From positions 218,112 to 282,111 of the forward strand of contig NC_069085.1 in assembly GCF_947172395.1 (NCBI RefSeq): 64,000 nt of DNA, written 5' to 3'. Of this stretch, positions 25,801-40,800 are shown one piece after another. Numbering within the stretch: position 1 is the stretch's first letter; each line of letters begins with the position of its first letter. Source of the stretch: Bicyclus anynana (Eukaryota > Arthropoda > Insecta > Lepidoptera > Nymphalidae). The notes beneath the pieces are model-generated. The model ran no database searches. It was not told the origin of the DNA and saw only the letters and a list, made by a program, of their open reading frames with translations. The translations under genes were made by a program, and so were the position numbers.

Positions 25801-28800
25801 ATTATGACCAATATTCCCGTTACAAAGACAGTGTGCCGAACCTAGGAACTATTGGTATTGAATCGGCTGCTGTGGCGCGTCACCTTCTGCAGCACCAGGC
25901 TCCGGTCGCTGTGACACTGGCCACTCACACTTGACCCTGAAGTGCAGCTCGTTGGAGACGGTCTCGCCCTCGGCGTTGAGCGCGGAGCAGGCGTAGCGGC
26001 CGCTGCTGTGACGCGTCACCTTCTGCAGCACCAGGCTCCGGTCGCTGTGACACTGGCCACTCACACTTGACCCTGAAGTGCAGCTCGTTGGAGACGGTCT
26101 CGCCCTCGGCGTTGAGCGCGGAGCAGGCGTAGCGGCCGCTGCTGTGACGCGTCACCTTCTGCAGCACCAGGCTCCGGTCGCTGTGACACTGGCCACTCAC
26201 ACTTGACCCTGAAGTGCAGCTCGTTGGAGACGGTCTCGCCCTCGGCGTTGAGCGCGGAGCAGGCGTAGCGGCCGCTGCTGTGACGCGTCACCTTCTGCAG
26301 CACCAGGCTCCGGTCGCTGTGACACTGGCCACTCACACTTGACCCTGAAGTGCAGCTCGTTGGAGACGGTCTCGCCCTCGGCGTTGAGCGCGGAGCAGGC
26401 GTAGCGGCCGCTGCTGTGACGCGTCACCTTCTGCAGCACCAGGCTCCGGTCGCTGTGACACTGGCCACTCACACTTGACCCTGAAGTGCAGCTCGTTGGA
26501 GACGGTCTCGCCCTCGGCGTTGAGCGCGGAGCAGGCGTAGCGGCCGCTGCTGTGACGCGTCACCTTCTGCAGCACCAGGCTCCGGTCGCTGTGACACTGG
26601 CCACTCACACTTGACCCTGAAGTGCAGCTCGTTGGAGACGGTCTCGCCCTCGGCGTTGAGCGCGGAGCAGGCGTAGCGGCCGCTGCTGTGACGCGTCACC
26701 TTCTGCAGCACCAGGCTCCGGTCGCTGTGACACTGGCCACTCACACTTGACCCTGAAGTGCAGCTCGTTGGAGACGGTCTCGCCCTCGGCGTTGAGCGCG
26801 GAGCAGGCGTAGCGGCCGCTGCTGTGACGCGTCACCTTCTGCAGCACCAGGCTCTGGTTGCTGTGGAACACGCGCGCCGTCGCGTTGTGCGCCAGCGGCC
26901 GGTCCTGCAGCGAGACACACAGACGTGAGCAACGCACGACACCTACTGCCTGCAATGATGAGGAGTCATTAATATACAGCCTGCCTGATAGACTACAGGC
27001 CTATGGCAAAAATGCTGAATCATTTTAGCCACCAAGAGACCTTCAGCACTATGCCGTCATTGCAAGCTGCCCAACTGAGTATGCAATGCAGATGAGAATT
27101 CAAGGAGAGGAAATTTTGTTCACATATTTTTGGACGGCACTTTTACAATCGAAAAATCCACGAAAAATAATGAGAAAACACAAACACAAACAAGCAAACA
27201 TGCCGAGAAAATCGCCAGATAATAAAAAAAAATCCATCTTTAATGGATAGACACAATTCTGTGACCGTCGAGCTACGACTTGTCCTCCTTCCGTAGGTCT
27301 CCTCTTGTAGCCTCTATGGTCTGACTTTAAATAATAAATAAATATACTTAAACAATACACATCACTATCTAGCCCCAAAGTAAGCATATAGAGTAGCTTG
27401 TGTTATGGGTGCTAAGATAGTTGATATTATAACATTGATATACAATTATATACTACATATAAATACTTATATAATGTATAAATACACACAGACACTGGAA
27501 AACACTCATGCTCATCACACAAATATTTTCCAGTTGTGGGAATCGAACCCACGGCCGTGGATGCAGAAAGCAGGGTCACTACCCACTGCGCCACGCGGCC
27601 GTCAATTTATTTTAAAGCGGAGAGAATAGTATGGGCAGAATCTGTAGCGAGATGAAACTGAAAGTGGTTACAGAATAGACTACGAGCGGGCGGCTGCTGT
27701 ACGTAGGGACGACGAGATAAAGAGCGAAGCACTTTTTAAAACAAACGTTGAATAAAGTTGCAAACATTCCTGTGAAGGGGGTTGAGGGCGGCGCAGGCGG
27801 GGGAGGGGCTCGTTTAGCAGAATATGATTATTTGCACAAAAGGGCGCCAGCACAAAGCGCTCCTGCCGCGGACAAAGCGGCCGGTGCTCCACAGGACTGA
27901 TTATTTCTTGTTTTTAACAAAAGGATTCCTAATTATTTGAGTAGATAAGTAAAGTGAAGTGAACTGAGTGCGCGCCCGAGGGCTCGCCCTGCAGCGCCGG
28001 CCGCTCGGACTGCGGGCGTCGTTGCTTCTGAAAATATTCCGATCTCGTACGGGGATGACATTCGGTAGTTTAATGCACTTGGAATGCAGGAATATGTCGA
28101 AAATGAAGTTTACTATCAAATGATACGTGATAGTAGCTAGTGAAATACAATCTCTCGCAATGAAGGCGGGGAGTGGAAGCGCCGGTGCGGGAGCCAGAGA
28201 AACATTTTAAAAGCCGCTTACGATTAGATGACACTCGTGTGCCGAACCGAATGCCGCGACGACTTTCTTAGCCTTCTGAAGTTTTCCATTTGTTTATTTA
28301 GGGCCAATTCTCGCGCTGACTTCCATCAGTAACGAATCGGTATAAAATAAATTGATTTCACCGTCGTGTTTATTTACGCTGATCAAAGTATTCCTTTCTA
28401 CGGGAAGTCGAAATAAAAATGCAATTTGAGATTTTGTTGATACTTATTTAAAAAATATATATTTTGTATTATTCTTTAGATGTCATTGCCCTACTTTGTG
28501 TAATATATTAACGTGAAGTGAACACATCGCGCTCGACGTGCGGGGAATTTAATTTGGAGCGATACGTCGCCGCGTGACGGTCGGCGGCCGCGTGTTTGAG
28601 ACATTTTAATATGTCTTCCTTTAATATATTTATTGCGAGAATATCGGATGATAGCGCGATATATTGAATTATAATGTAATTGGTTTGATAATTTGATATA
28701 TCGGGGGAGGATTTTCTTATTACATTATTGCGATACACACAAATTGGATTTCCGAGACGTAGTAGGTACGGCGCGCGGCCGGCGCTCGTGGCTCACTCGA

Positions 28801-31800
28801 GTCAGAAGCTTTGCTCGCGAGCGTATCACGCATTTCACCGGCCCAGTAGCTCCATATGATGTTCAGCTCAAAGCTTAGTGACGTAAAATAGAAAAGTCTG
28901 TACTAAACACCGATAAAAAATAGTAGGCAGATAGAGCATACGGAACACGGCAGGGATGCAACCATTCCAAATACAAATTCAAAAACATTATCTTCTAAAT
29001 TAATCTACATAACCGTACACTGGTACAACACGCACTTCGCTGGTTTTTTTATGGGTTTCACCGGCGTCACCGCGTTCTTTGTATAGACTCATTCTGTATC
29101 AATCTTTATTCTGTGGTATGGTAGAAAAGTTCCCGTTTTGTTTGGAAGTCCATGCAAGAGGCCTATGTCAAACAATGGACGTCCATCGGCTGATAATGAT
29201 GTTGAAAAGAAAAAATATTTTTAACAACAAAATTATATTATTAAGTATAAGGCTCCTGTCGCACTAACGAGCACTCGTAAATGTGATCGAGCCGCTGGAG
29301 CGCTCGGTGCTCCATTACACGGCTGCTGTCCTGTAGCGACTGGCAGTGACGGCGACTGGCAGCGTTACTGCGGGCTCGCGAGCCTCGGCGGCATATAATG
29401 AGCACTCGTGAATGTGATCGATCCGCTGGAGCGCTCGGTGCTCCATTACACGGCTGCTGTCCTGTAGCGACTGGCAGTGACGGCGACTGGCAGCGTTACT
29501 GCGGGCTCGCGAGCCTCGGCGGCATATAATGAGCACTCGTGAATGTGATCGAGCCGCTGGAGCGCTCGGTGCTCCATTACACGGCTGCTGTCCTGTAGCG
29601 ACTGGCAGTGACGGCGACTGGCAGCGTTACTGCGGGCTCGCGAGCCTCGGCGGCATATAATGAGCACTCGTGAATGTGATCGAGCCGCTGGAGCGCTCGG
29701 TGCTCCATTACACGGCTGCTGTCCTGTAGCGACTGGCAGTGACGGCGACTGGCAGCGTTACTGCGGTCTCGCGAGCCTCGGCGGGATATAATGAGCACTC
29801 GTGAATGTGATCGAGCCGCTGGAGCGCTCGGTGCTCCATTACACGGCTGCTGTCCTGTAGCGACTGGCAGTGACGGCGACTGGCAGCGTTACTGCGGTCT
29901 CGCGAGCCTCGGCGGGATATAATGAGCACTCGTGAATGTGATCGAGCCGCTGGAGCGCTCGGTGCTCCATTACACGGCTGCTGTCCTGTAGCGACTGGCA
30001 GTGACGGCGACTGGCAGCATTACTGCGGGATGGCCTCACCGGTAACACTGTCTCCCTTGGTTCACGAATATGCAATAATTATGCAATTCGGTTAACCTGA
30101 ACTATGTTAAATTACATGTTACGCTGTAAAGAAAATGAACATTTATAATTTATACGTATCAACTGGGACTGTAACTATTTTCTTATTTAATAAAATGATT
30201 TAATTAAACACAAATTAATCAGCATTTAAACTTGTGTTCACAAACTTTATATCAACAATCAAAAATTCATTTGCTTTTGCGAAATAATCTATGTTTTGAA
30301 ATGAAAAAAGAAAAATTTTACAACTTTGAAAATTTGCTCCTAAGCTAGTGGTAAAAAGGTCGACAACGAAACTCCAGCGCGGACTTCGCGGGCGCTGGCG
30401 GGCTTGTCAAAGTATATTATCTGGAAACTGACTCGTCACATTACGTAGATGGAGTGAGTGCAGAAGGCGCTGTCGTGGTGACGTCACGGGCTTTAATCAG
30501 CCGATGACAGTAATTGCTGCGAGTGAGAGCAGACACATCACATTACATAGCATCATATCATAACATCACACTAATACACTGAGAGAGTGGATCGTGTTGC
30601 GTTCTGTCCATCCGCCGACGCCACTCTACTTATTAGTAATTTTCTGAGACATCTGAATTATAACAACTGCTATGTTTCTTTTATTTGCACTGGCTTAGTG
30701 TTCGCCGCTGCATCGATACATTCAGAATACTAAAACAGGAGTTACTGAGCGTCTAATGTTGAACGGGGAGCGAGCGGGTATCGGGGTAAAATATTTCGTT
30801 TCTTATATGTCGAATACATACATACGTACATAACTGTTAGTTATAGTTAAATTCAGTAGCGATCTAACAGTTAGCTTAATTAGAGAGCTGCCAGTTCTGT
30901 ATTATACTAAATAATATTAATAGAAATATCCCGGATAAAGCGAAAGTTCCAGCACAATATTCCGGATACGACGAAAGTTCCAGCTTCCGGCGCCATTGAT
31001 TAGCGAAGTGCGCGGCGGGGAGGGGGGGGGGGGGGGTCTCATTGACAGACGGATAATTTATTTGCAATCACGATTCGCTGCAGCAGTGAGTGCGGGACTC
31101 GCGCCGGCTGAGAGCTATTATAGTGGGAACTTGCGGGTAGTCGTACGTACGGAAGATGAACGAAGTATATCGCTTTGGCACGAGTAGTGCAGTACTTAGG
31201 ACTAGGGTTGCCAACCGGAATATAATATATAGTATTGTTCTGTATTTTGGTTCTGTATATTAGCTATATACTGTGGAAAAACTATATAGTACGCAAAAAT
31301 ACTATATTTTCATCAATGAAATCTAGCAAACAAATCTTTCATTTTAAATCGCTGCGAACATAAGTTTTCGACAGATGAATAACGTCTAACTTATTCAATT
31401 CCGAACTTTAAACACAACAACAAAACATTCCTTTCATTATCATAAATAAGTAAACGATAAAGCATTTTCTGTTCCCTGGCCGTTAATATACTTATAACAT
31501 ATATCAATTAAAATCACGCGAGTCCCTTCGTCAAAAGATTAATTTATGTAAGACAAAACATTAATTTGAACAAACGAAAAGGAGATTTAAACCCACGTCA
31601 TACTAGACACAGGTATAAGTTAGTTAATTCTGCATATCGTCTCCAAAGAGTAAAAAAAATCTTTTGTAGGTTTGGGTGGGTGTGTCTTCTATAACAAGAT
31701 CCCCAAGACTGTGATGGACCTGCCAATGCATAGCTTTAAGCAATGTGCTAAAACATTTACTTAATCGAGGGTACTACAAAATTGATGAGTCCCTTAATGA

Positions 31801-34800
31801 AAAAGGTGCTTGGAGACCATTGGATCCGCTTCCACCTTCACACAGGAAGTAAAACTATAAGAAATTGTAATGTTATCATTTGTAAATTATAATATTGTGT
31901 GATTTGTGTGTTTTTAAAAAGAGCAACTGTTGAGTTCCTTGCCGGTTTCTTCTCAGCAGAACCTGCCTTCCGAACCGGTGGTAGAATCTTTACAAATAGG
32001 CAGCTGACGTATCAAAAGTGCTTGTAAACTGAGCCTACTTGAAATAAATGAATCTTGAATTTTTTGAATAATTCCGTCTTGCGAACCAATACCACAGACA
32101 AGCGTCATGTCTTCATTCACACACAACTTAACAGATTTATAACACTTTTTATAAGATAAATTTTCTAAGTTAATTATTATTATGGAGCTTGCAACAGGTC
32201 TTTCTAGTGTTGCAAGTAGTTACTTTTTTGCATCACAGTTTTATTCTAAGAATAAAACTGAACTTAAATTGCTAATAATAAATAATATTATTATATTTAC
32301 GTGTAGAGCAACATTGTTATGTATAAGTAGCCCTTCCTAAATGTCCCTGTGCTCCGTGACTACGGCTCCAATGGGTCGAACGGTTCAAAGACGCGAGAGG
32401 CGTCGCGGCGCTATCGGCAAACGTTGTCCGCAGCCGCTTTTGTCCCGCCGCTCGTCGCTCGTCGCTCGTCGCGGCACGGCCGAGTCGCGCGCTTTGGGGC
32501 GGACCGTCCGTCGCTAATTAGCACCCAGTTAAACACTGAATTCTCCGAGCACAGATCGAGGGCCATCTACGGATAATGATCTGTGACCGAGCGGCTGCAC
32601 GTTAGCTGAGCTTCACGTGCAAGTTCGTGGGATTACTGCTCTGATCGTCGTTACAATGTTTCGGCTTAGAAACTGACAAAGCTAATATTACAGTTACATT
32701 AACTGAATTAATTAGGAAATTGGTTTTGATTTATATTGTTGTTTTATTTGTTTGTTGTTGTTTATAGTGGTTCAATAGATTCGTATCTAACAGATAAAAA
32801 TTTCACTATCCAAATTTCTCAAACAATGTTTAATTGAGAGTATAGGGTGCAACACCACGACATCGCATTGGCTGTGAGGCGAAGGTCGTCACTCACCGGC
32901 TGGTGTGAGCGATGACCATATCTGTACGCATTGTATCCGGATTGATGAGGGCGCGCGTAATTAATGCGGCGTCTTATTATTTTGACGTCTCATTGGGAGA
33001 TAGTTAATATTCGCCGTTTCGTGCCGGCGCCGCGCAGAGAGCCCACGGGCGGACCTACGCGGGCGCTTGGTACGAGGTGTCAGTTTATAACAAAGGCGTT
33101 ATCTCTATTTTAAATTACGCTTTCTATATCTCGCTCGTATTAATTGGCAGGATTAATTTATTTTGTAGGTGGAAAAATTAAATTTGATATTCTTGATTGT
33201 TTTATGACAGCAAAAAATATATATTTCAGTTTAAGTATGATACTTTTTTGGAATATTTAAAAACAATTTATACTGTTATATTTCATATTATGATTTAAAT
33301 AATGAGTTGTATTGATATTAGATATAATTAAGAAATCTTTTAAAGATGGCATTAATTTCTCCTTCCATCATCACCAGCAGTCGGTTGCGCATAACGAACC
33401 ACTCCCGGCTCAAGCTCGCGCCGCCGCCGCGCCGCCGGCTCCTGGCGCGCCGTAATTGATGGACGTAATTTACGTTCGAGATTGCGAGCCCGCGCCACAA
33501 AGGAGGCTTTGCAATTATGATTCCTGATCAAAATAGGCCGCAGCGCAGATGGAAATGTTTTCGTGGAAATTGTGTAATGCGACGCGCCTGTGTTTACCGC
33601 ACAACCTTTCTGTAACAGGTCTGTATTTAGTATTATATCTTGGGATAAACGTAACTGTATTAGTTATTTTCTATGCCTAATAAATGATGAATATTTTATC
33701 TAAAATAGTAAGTATTAATGATAGTAATGGTCGCATTTACAATCGAGCTTTTCCGTAGAAGTAGGCAGCGATTGGGTGCCCAAATGATACGTGGCTACTA
33801 TTTGATTAATAACTTATGATCTATAACTTACAAAAATTACCAATTCAAAAATGCAATCCAAAATCTTTTTGAGTTTCTGAGCCACTCCAAAGGGGATGTA
33901 CTTAAGTTAAGCTTGTTGGGTTGCTCTCTACCGATTGTTAAAAAATCTCGAGTCATGTAAATCTTGTACAAATCATAAACGATATTTTCTAGATTTCCTG
34001 TACTAAATAGTGTGGTCGTGACTTAAGCCTGAGACCAAGGACCACCACTGAGCCGCTGGGGCACCGTCTCCGCCGCCGGTGCCCCAGCGCGGCCAGCGGC
34101 CGACGTCACTGTGATGTATGACATATTAGCATAATATAACATTAGCATAGCTTTGTTTGACGTCATGAAACCGGAACTATTCATTATTCCAGCTTTTATT
34201 ATGTTTCCCTTTGTATGATACTCAGCGCGTAGGCCGAGAGTCGGTGTACAGATCGCCGTGTACAGATCTTTACAATAATTTGAAGTAGGTATTGCATTTT
34301 TACACACCTTAAATCCTGTACCACATCCACATATAAAAAAAAATTCTCACTAGTAATAGGTCGTGTGTTCGGTGGAACATATTATTTGTCATACATATTT
34401 CGTTCACAGGGAAGTCTCTCATCCGTTCCCGGCCAATGCTACGAGTATATTAGGAATCTGTAATATCTAAACTGGCTCATCTAGTGATCTATTTAAACCA
34501 CGGTCAAAAACAACAGTCTGTCATCTATAAAATCTCAGAAAATCTACAACAATACGTTTTAAGTGTATTGCTGCTGGTTCTAAGATTATTAGCAGCTTAT
34601 GTTGTCCTGTTATTTGTTAAAATGAATACCTATTTAAAATGTACAACAGTAGGTCAACTTGATACTATTATAACATCTATTGTACTGCTTTAACAGCATT
34701 ATTTTTAATGCGAGCCGCAATACGAGTCATTCGAAATATCCGATAGCTCACTTGCTCTTACTCTATTAGTACTGCGAGCCACAACCGCATGTGCTCGACC

Positions 34801-37800
34801 CTCGAGCACGCGATCGTGGAATCTAAAGTAGCTACAATAGAAGCCATTTTAGTATGAAGACATTTAACTGGATATTACGTCATACACTCGCAGTACATTA
34901 TTATCCTGTCCGCTGTAATGGCACAGGACGATTGTTCCAACATTCGCAATGAAGGCTTTTTGACTCTGTTAAGAGAACCATATCTTTTACGTATTCATGG
35001 AAATTAAGATGATATATTTTACTAATTACGACGACGCAACGGAGGGGTGAATATATTTAACAGTCTGTGTTTACTTGTATGTAGGAACAGTAAGAGTGGA
35101 AAAGCTCATGACTGCAAAGTGTAGAAATGGAAACTATCGGAAAAACCTACTTATGTCCTAAAATAATTCAGTTAATATCATTACAATATCATGCATACAC
35201 AACGAAGAATTTCACAAATCAAGGAATCAAAAATCACGGCGCGCTCGCCGGCCCTTTCATCTGTGTCGTATGAATATGATCAGAAGTATATCCGAGTATG
35301 AACACTGTACAGCACAATGACAACTTGTGACTTATTCAGCGTTGGGATAAGACACGAGTTATTCGTTATAGTAAATAACTATTCTTACCTGACTGCGTCA
35401 GAAGGAGGGTAATGTTTTTCGAGCTTAAGTATGAATGTGTCAGTATGTGCGTATGTATGTCTATTTCTTTGACACGTCCTGCAGCCCAAATTATTCGTCA
35501 TAAAAGTCCGTTTCTTATATTTATTTAGCGCAGTAAGCCAGGTGTGTGTATGCGTTTGTATAATCACCGAAACGAACTAGCGTGAGGTGCGGCGGGCGGC
35601 GGCGGGCGGCGGCGGGCGGGCGGAGGCTGGCATTGACCCAAAGAGCATGAATATTAATATTTAACTTCATTTACATCCGCCCGCATTAGTTCCTCCGCTC
35701 CCTCCCGCCTCCCCCCGCCCCGCTGATCAGCACGATGCGTAGACAGGCAACATTTACGTTATTTATGTAAACACCAACACTTGTAAAATACGCGCGACTC
35801 AAAGCGACAGGGGCAGCTAACTAAACTGAAATTGTACAACTTCTTTGGTTAATTTATTGTTATAAAATTACTACTACAAAATAAGATCGTTCGTTCAGAG
35901 AGAAGTCTTCTCTCAGAACGAGAAGGCAAGACCGCATCCACGAGGCAAATGGATGTTGGTGGACGCAGTTTGAGAACAATAATTATTAGCAGCGCCGGAC
36001 CGAGGTAAATTTTAGAATGGAGCGAGATCCAATTATGGCGCCTTTCCTGTTTGCTCCTAACATTTCAACAACGTTTGAAAAGTTCGTAGCCTAACGTATA
36101 TCGGAATGTCATACATTTTTAACCGACTTCAAAAAAAGGAGGAGGTTTCTCAATTTGACCGTTCGATTTCGATTCGATTCAAGCCGTTTAAATCATAAAG
36201 ATTTTAACTGGATTTTCAGACACTTCTTTCAGATACGGCTTTAATTAACACAGCACTAACTTGATACCGCCTTCAAACTGATCAGAAGATAGCACATACG
36301 ATGTTATGTTTCGCTTTTAATTTAATGAAAATTTTTTTATGATATAGTAGTATATTATAAAGTGCGCGGCCGAAGGCCGCGCGTTTTTTGCGCTTAGGTA
36401 AGAGCCCAGCCATAATCACAGTCGGAAGCCCTATTACAAACCCCTGGCCGAAGGCCGGTACAGAATAAAGTTCGCGGCCGAAGGCCGCGCGTTTTTTGCG
36501 CCTGGGTAAAATGCCCAGCCATAGTCACAGTCAGAAGCCCTATTACAAACCCCCAGCCGAAGGCCGGTTCACAATAAAGTTCGCGGCCGAAGGCCGCGCG
36601 TTTTTTTCGCATGGGTAAAATGCCCAGCCATAGTCACAGTCGGAAGCAATAGTACAAGCCCCCGGCCGAAGGCCGGTGTAGAATAAAGTTCGCGTTTTTT
36701 GCTATATATCCGATCTTAATGAAACAAAGCCTATATGTTGCCCTGGACTATGCTTAATCTATTTGTGAAATCCGCATCAAAATCCGTCCAGTAGAACCAG
36801 AGAATAGCGCGAACATACAGACAGAAGGACAGACAGACAGACAGACAGACAAGATAATTAAAAAAAATGTTTTCGTATTCAATTGCTCATTTCTAATTGC
36901 CCTAACTTGATTTTAGTTAAATTTTGGCAAAGTACAGACACTCGATTTCTACTCTTTTATTATAGTATAGATAGAAGATAGATAGAAGATAGATAGATAG
37001 ATAGATAGATTGACTTTTAGGAAGATAGCTGACACTATTGGCATCTGAACAGAAGGCAAACATCACATAATCGCCTTGGCTTCTTTGAGTTGAACAAATA
37101 CCCGATCGACTGACGAATTTTCGCAACTGCTTGGAGTTGTTTGAGGCAGATACTTTTTTGTATGTTTTGTGACCATGGTTAAAACCTGAGTATATTACTT
37201 TAACTCCAGAAACAAAAGTACAGTCTAAAAAGTGGACACGACCAGGATCCAATGTTCCAAAAAGGCAGAAGCGGTTTTGCGTGTTGCAAAAATGGCCTTA
37301 GTTTTTTGAGATTCGCGGGATGTAATTACGGTGGATTACTAAAAAAAAGGCGTAAATATAAACTCTGCTTAATAGTGAAATCTGCTGCGATGTTTCAGAG
37401 TACAAATTAAAGAAAAATGGCCATGATCATTGAGAAGAAAAGTTTTGTTTCATCAGGATAATTTGCGAGTTTCTAACGTTTGTTAAAAGCATAGCAGAAA
37501 TTCATCAGTATAATTTAGAATTCTTACCTCACCACCATATTCATATGATCTAGTCTCATCTCCATCAGACTTTTATCTATTTCCGAAGCTAGAAAAACCA
37601 CTTATCGAGTTCAAAATTTTTATGAAAGTGGTCTGCATTGCATTTTCTAAGAGTTTAAAGAAAAAAAATAGCTGGTATAGAAATGTTTCCAGGCCAACAA
37701 AATAAGTGTATTGAGCTCTAAATAAAGTTGAAAAATAAATTAACTAAAAAATTATAGCTTTGTAGTTTCCTGGTTTACTTAGGCTACGAACTTATGGAAC

Positions 37801-40800
37801 GCGAATATTTTGACCATACTCAGGCCAATTGAAAATCAGGCACAATACCGTCTCTCGATCACGTAGTGCCCGGGTGCAATCATCACCCTAGCGCCCCCTA
37901 GTACCTATAGAACCCGCGCGGCGAGTGGCGCTTGGGCGCCCCTGAGATCGCGGCACCCGGGTGTAACGCACCTCATGCACTACAGGTAAAGACTCTAGCT
38001 CACGTAGCGCCCGGGTGCAATCATCACCGTAGCGCCCCCTAGTACCTATAAAACCCGCGCGGCGAGTGGCGCTTGGGTGCCCCTGAGATCGCGACACCCG
38101 GGTGTAACGCACCCCCTGCACTATAAGTAAAGACTCTCTAGCTCACGCAGCGCCCGGGTACAATCATCACCCTAGCGCCATCTATTACCTGTATATACCC
38201 GGGTTAAAATCAACACACTCCCTGCACCATAGGTAAAGAAAGACGCCTCTATTAGAAGTAAATTCGCGCACGTCGCTTTAAATATAGACGATCGAAAAGA
38301 AATAAATTTTATTTTCGATCTTGTCTTTACCATTTCGGCGCCCCCTAGGATTTGGCGCCTGGAGCGACCGCTCCGTTCGCCGTATGGACGGTCCGGCCCT
38401 GATTATTAGCTTTATGGTATGTCAGTTTCCCAACGTTGTTGTCTTCTATCATTGAAGTGTATATTTCAATGCTTCAGGGGTTTGGCAAACAGCGGACGAA
38501 GTAGCGTCGCGCCGGCGAAACATTGGCCCAGCATGATTACTAGATCACTATGAAACAAGATCACGACCCAAGTCTCGCGTCTCGAACCCTAATGTCCTAA
38601 TGATTCAAAGCTGCATTGGCTTGCCACTGAACCAATGATGCAGACAAACAATGTGGCCTCACAGTTACTAAGACAGTGAAGGTACCGGGAATAGAACTCT
38701 TATCAATTTATTATATCGCCACTAAACTGTTATTACATAATAAACTACACTACAACTAAACAAAGTTTGGGCGCGCAAATTACGCAAAACAACAGTTTGA
38801 CAAAATTCGATTCATTAATTGGATGTTAGGAGCGGGAACTATCGCCGTCGGCTCGACAACAATATTCTCTTTGAAATTTCCTTCCCAACTTAGTTGTACA
38901 ACAACTTGCGAAGTGCCGCCCTCTACAGCCCACACTACAACTATACTCTGACGAGCGACAGCGACGCGAGGGTCGGTGTCTGCCGGAGCCAGTGAACAAC
39001 AACAATAATACCACTCCTACTCCTTGTCTTGACTGTTTGTGCTACGCCGTAAGTACTAACTATAAGTACAATCTTTTTTTAGAGGAAAATGAGGTCAGAT
39101 AATTTAAGTGAAAAATTTAAATATATTCCGATAAGTATCTACCTTGAAACTACTTTTATTTTAAAGAAGCTTCACCAAATATTTTCTATTACATAAAAAT
39201 AAATCGCTAAATATGTAGCTAAGCGCGAGAACGGCTGAACCGATTTGGCTAATTCTTTTTTCAAAAATTCCTTGAAGTACTCAGAAGTAATAAGTTATTA
39301 TGGTTTTGGTTTTTTTAGGAAAGGGTAGGATAGGGGTAGGGAATGAGTCGCTAGTTAATCATAAAAACAGTTTAAACTACTACAATTGATTTGGTTTGGC
39401 CCAGTATTGGTATACGCCTTGTAATACCTTGAACTTTGCGCGTTTGTGTTAGCGACGTACGACAGCTGTCACGAGTACGCACTTCGCAGCAACACTTCGA
39501 TGCCATTACGATCGCGTACGCAAATCTTTAATGTACCGGTACCTTTTCTTTACAATTGTACCTGCGTACACAACTGTTGTTTTTTTAAACTGTTTGCAGC
39601 TCACCCGGGCAATGCAACTCCGCCACGGTCGCCACGGCCGCCGGAACGACCCATTGTAATGTAATAATACTGTCCTCTGTCACGAGCACACCCGCGGGAG
39701 CCGCCCGCAGTAGCACACGGCGCATTAGCGCGCGACGTAGCGGCCACAGGTACAGGTACCATAACCCGTATATAACTCATCGTTATCAGCATCATTTCTG
39801 GGTCAGGCTTCCCTCCTTGCTTAGACCCGCCACACTGTGGTTTAGCGAGCATATTGGCTGGCCAAGTATTTTTTAATACTTAACTTATAAATGTTAACAC
39901 TATTGCGAGTTCATCGATGGCAATGAAGTCGTAGTTATCATCACTACGATTTGATTGTGACTGACTTTATCATCAGTTTATTGATCTACAGGGTCAAGGT
40001 GCTGTCCTTGATAGTCAAGGGATTTGGGTTAGACTCATCATGCTACTGCAAAGCGGGTTGACGGGAACTGAATCTGTGACTATTAAATTTTATTAATAAT
40101 ATCTAGGACCGCCAACCTAACATCGTCTTTGAGGTTCGGGAAAGTAATACCACCAACTTTCCTGTTCAGACCTGCTTAGAGATTCCCGGTATAAAGAAGA
40201 ATCTAACCCAAGATTGGAACTCCAGACCTCATAATCTACCTCGCTCGCTCAAGCAGGTTACCGAGAATACAATTTCAGGTAAAATTCGTTTTAGCTTGAC
40301 TGTGTATATCTGGGTAGTCGCTACCCTTACACAGCTGTGACAGAATAAGACATTTCAATCTCACTAAAGTTCTAAAATTCAAGTTCAAAATTCATTTATT
40401 TTAAGTACGCCTGGTTTTCAAGTACTTTTGAAACATCAGGTCTGTTCGCTTGTACTGATCATTGACCACCGGTTCGGAAGGCAGGATCTGCTGAGAAGCG
40501 CCAGCAATAAACTTAATAATGTCATACAATATTATAATTTAGAGTAATTAAAATGATTTTCTTTTACTTAACTTTCTGTGTGAATGTGGAAGCTGATCCA
40601 ATAGCCTCCAATTAAATTATTTAATGATAAAGATTTATCATTAGAGAGTTTTTCAATTACGTATAGTAGAAAATGTCTTTAACCGACTTCAAAAAAAGTA
40701 CATCACCGGCTTAGAGCCGCCTTCCAACTGATCCACGGTAGAACACAATAATATTATGTTAGTTATTGAAGTCGGTTAAATTTTGTTTAGGAAGTGGGTG

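Noticed and set aside
25849..26955. Series of 91-aa ORFs starting MSGQCHSDRSLVLQ
   Set aside because: Each is an exon fragment read through the donor into the next unit; the frame shifts at every 136-bp step and ends in a stop.
27531..27604. Possible functional tRNA gene (A- and B-box-like motifs)
   Set aside because: The head lacks a foldable full cloverleaf and is followed by a SINE body and tail; same layout at 60826.
29315..30075. Repeated 73-aa ORFs in the 131-bp array
   Set aside because: Produced by the tandem repeat; no domain, no splice sites, intronic position.
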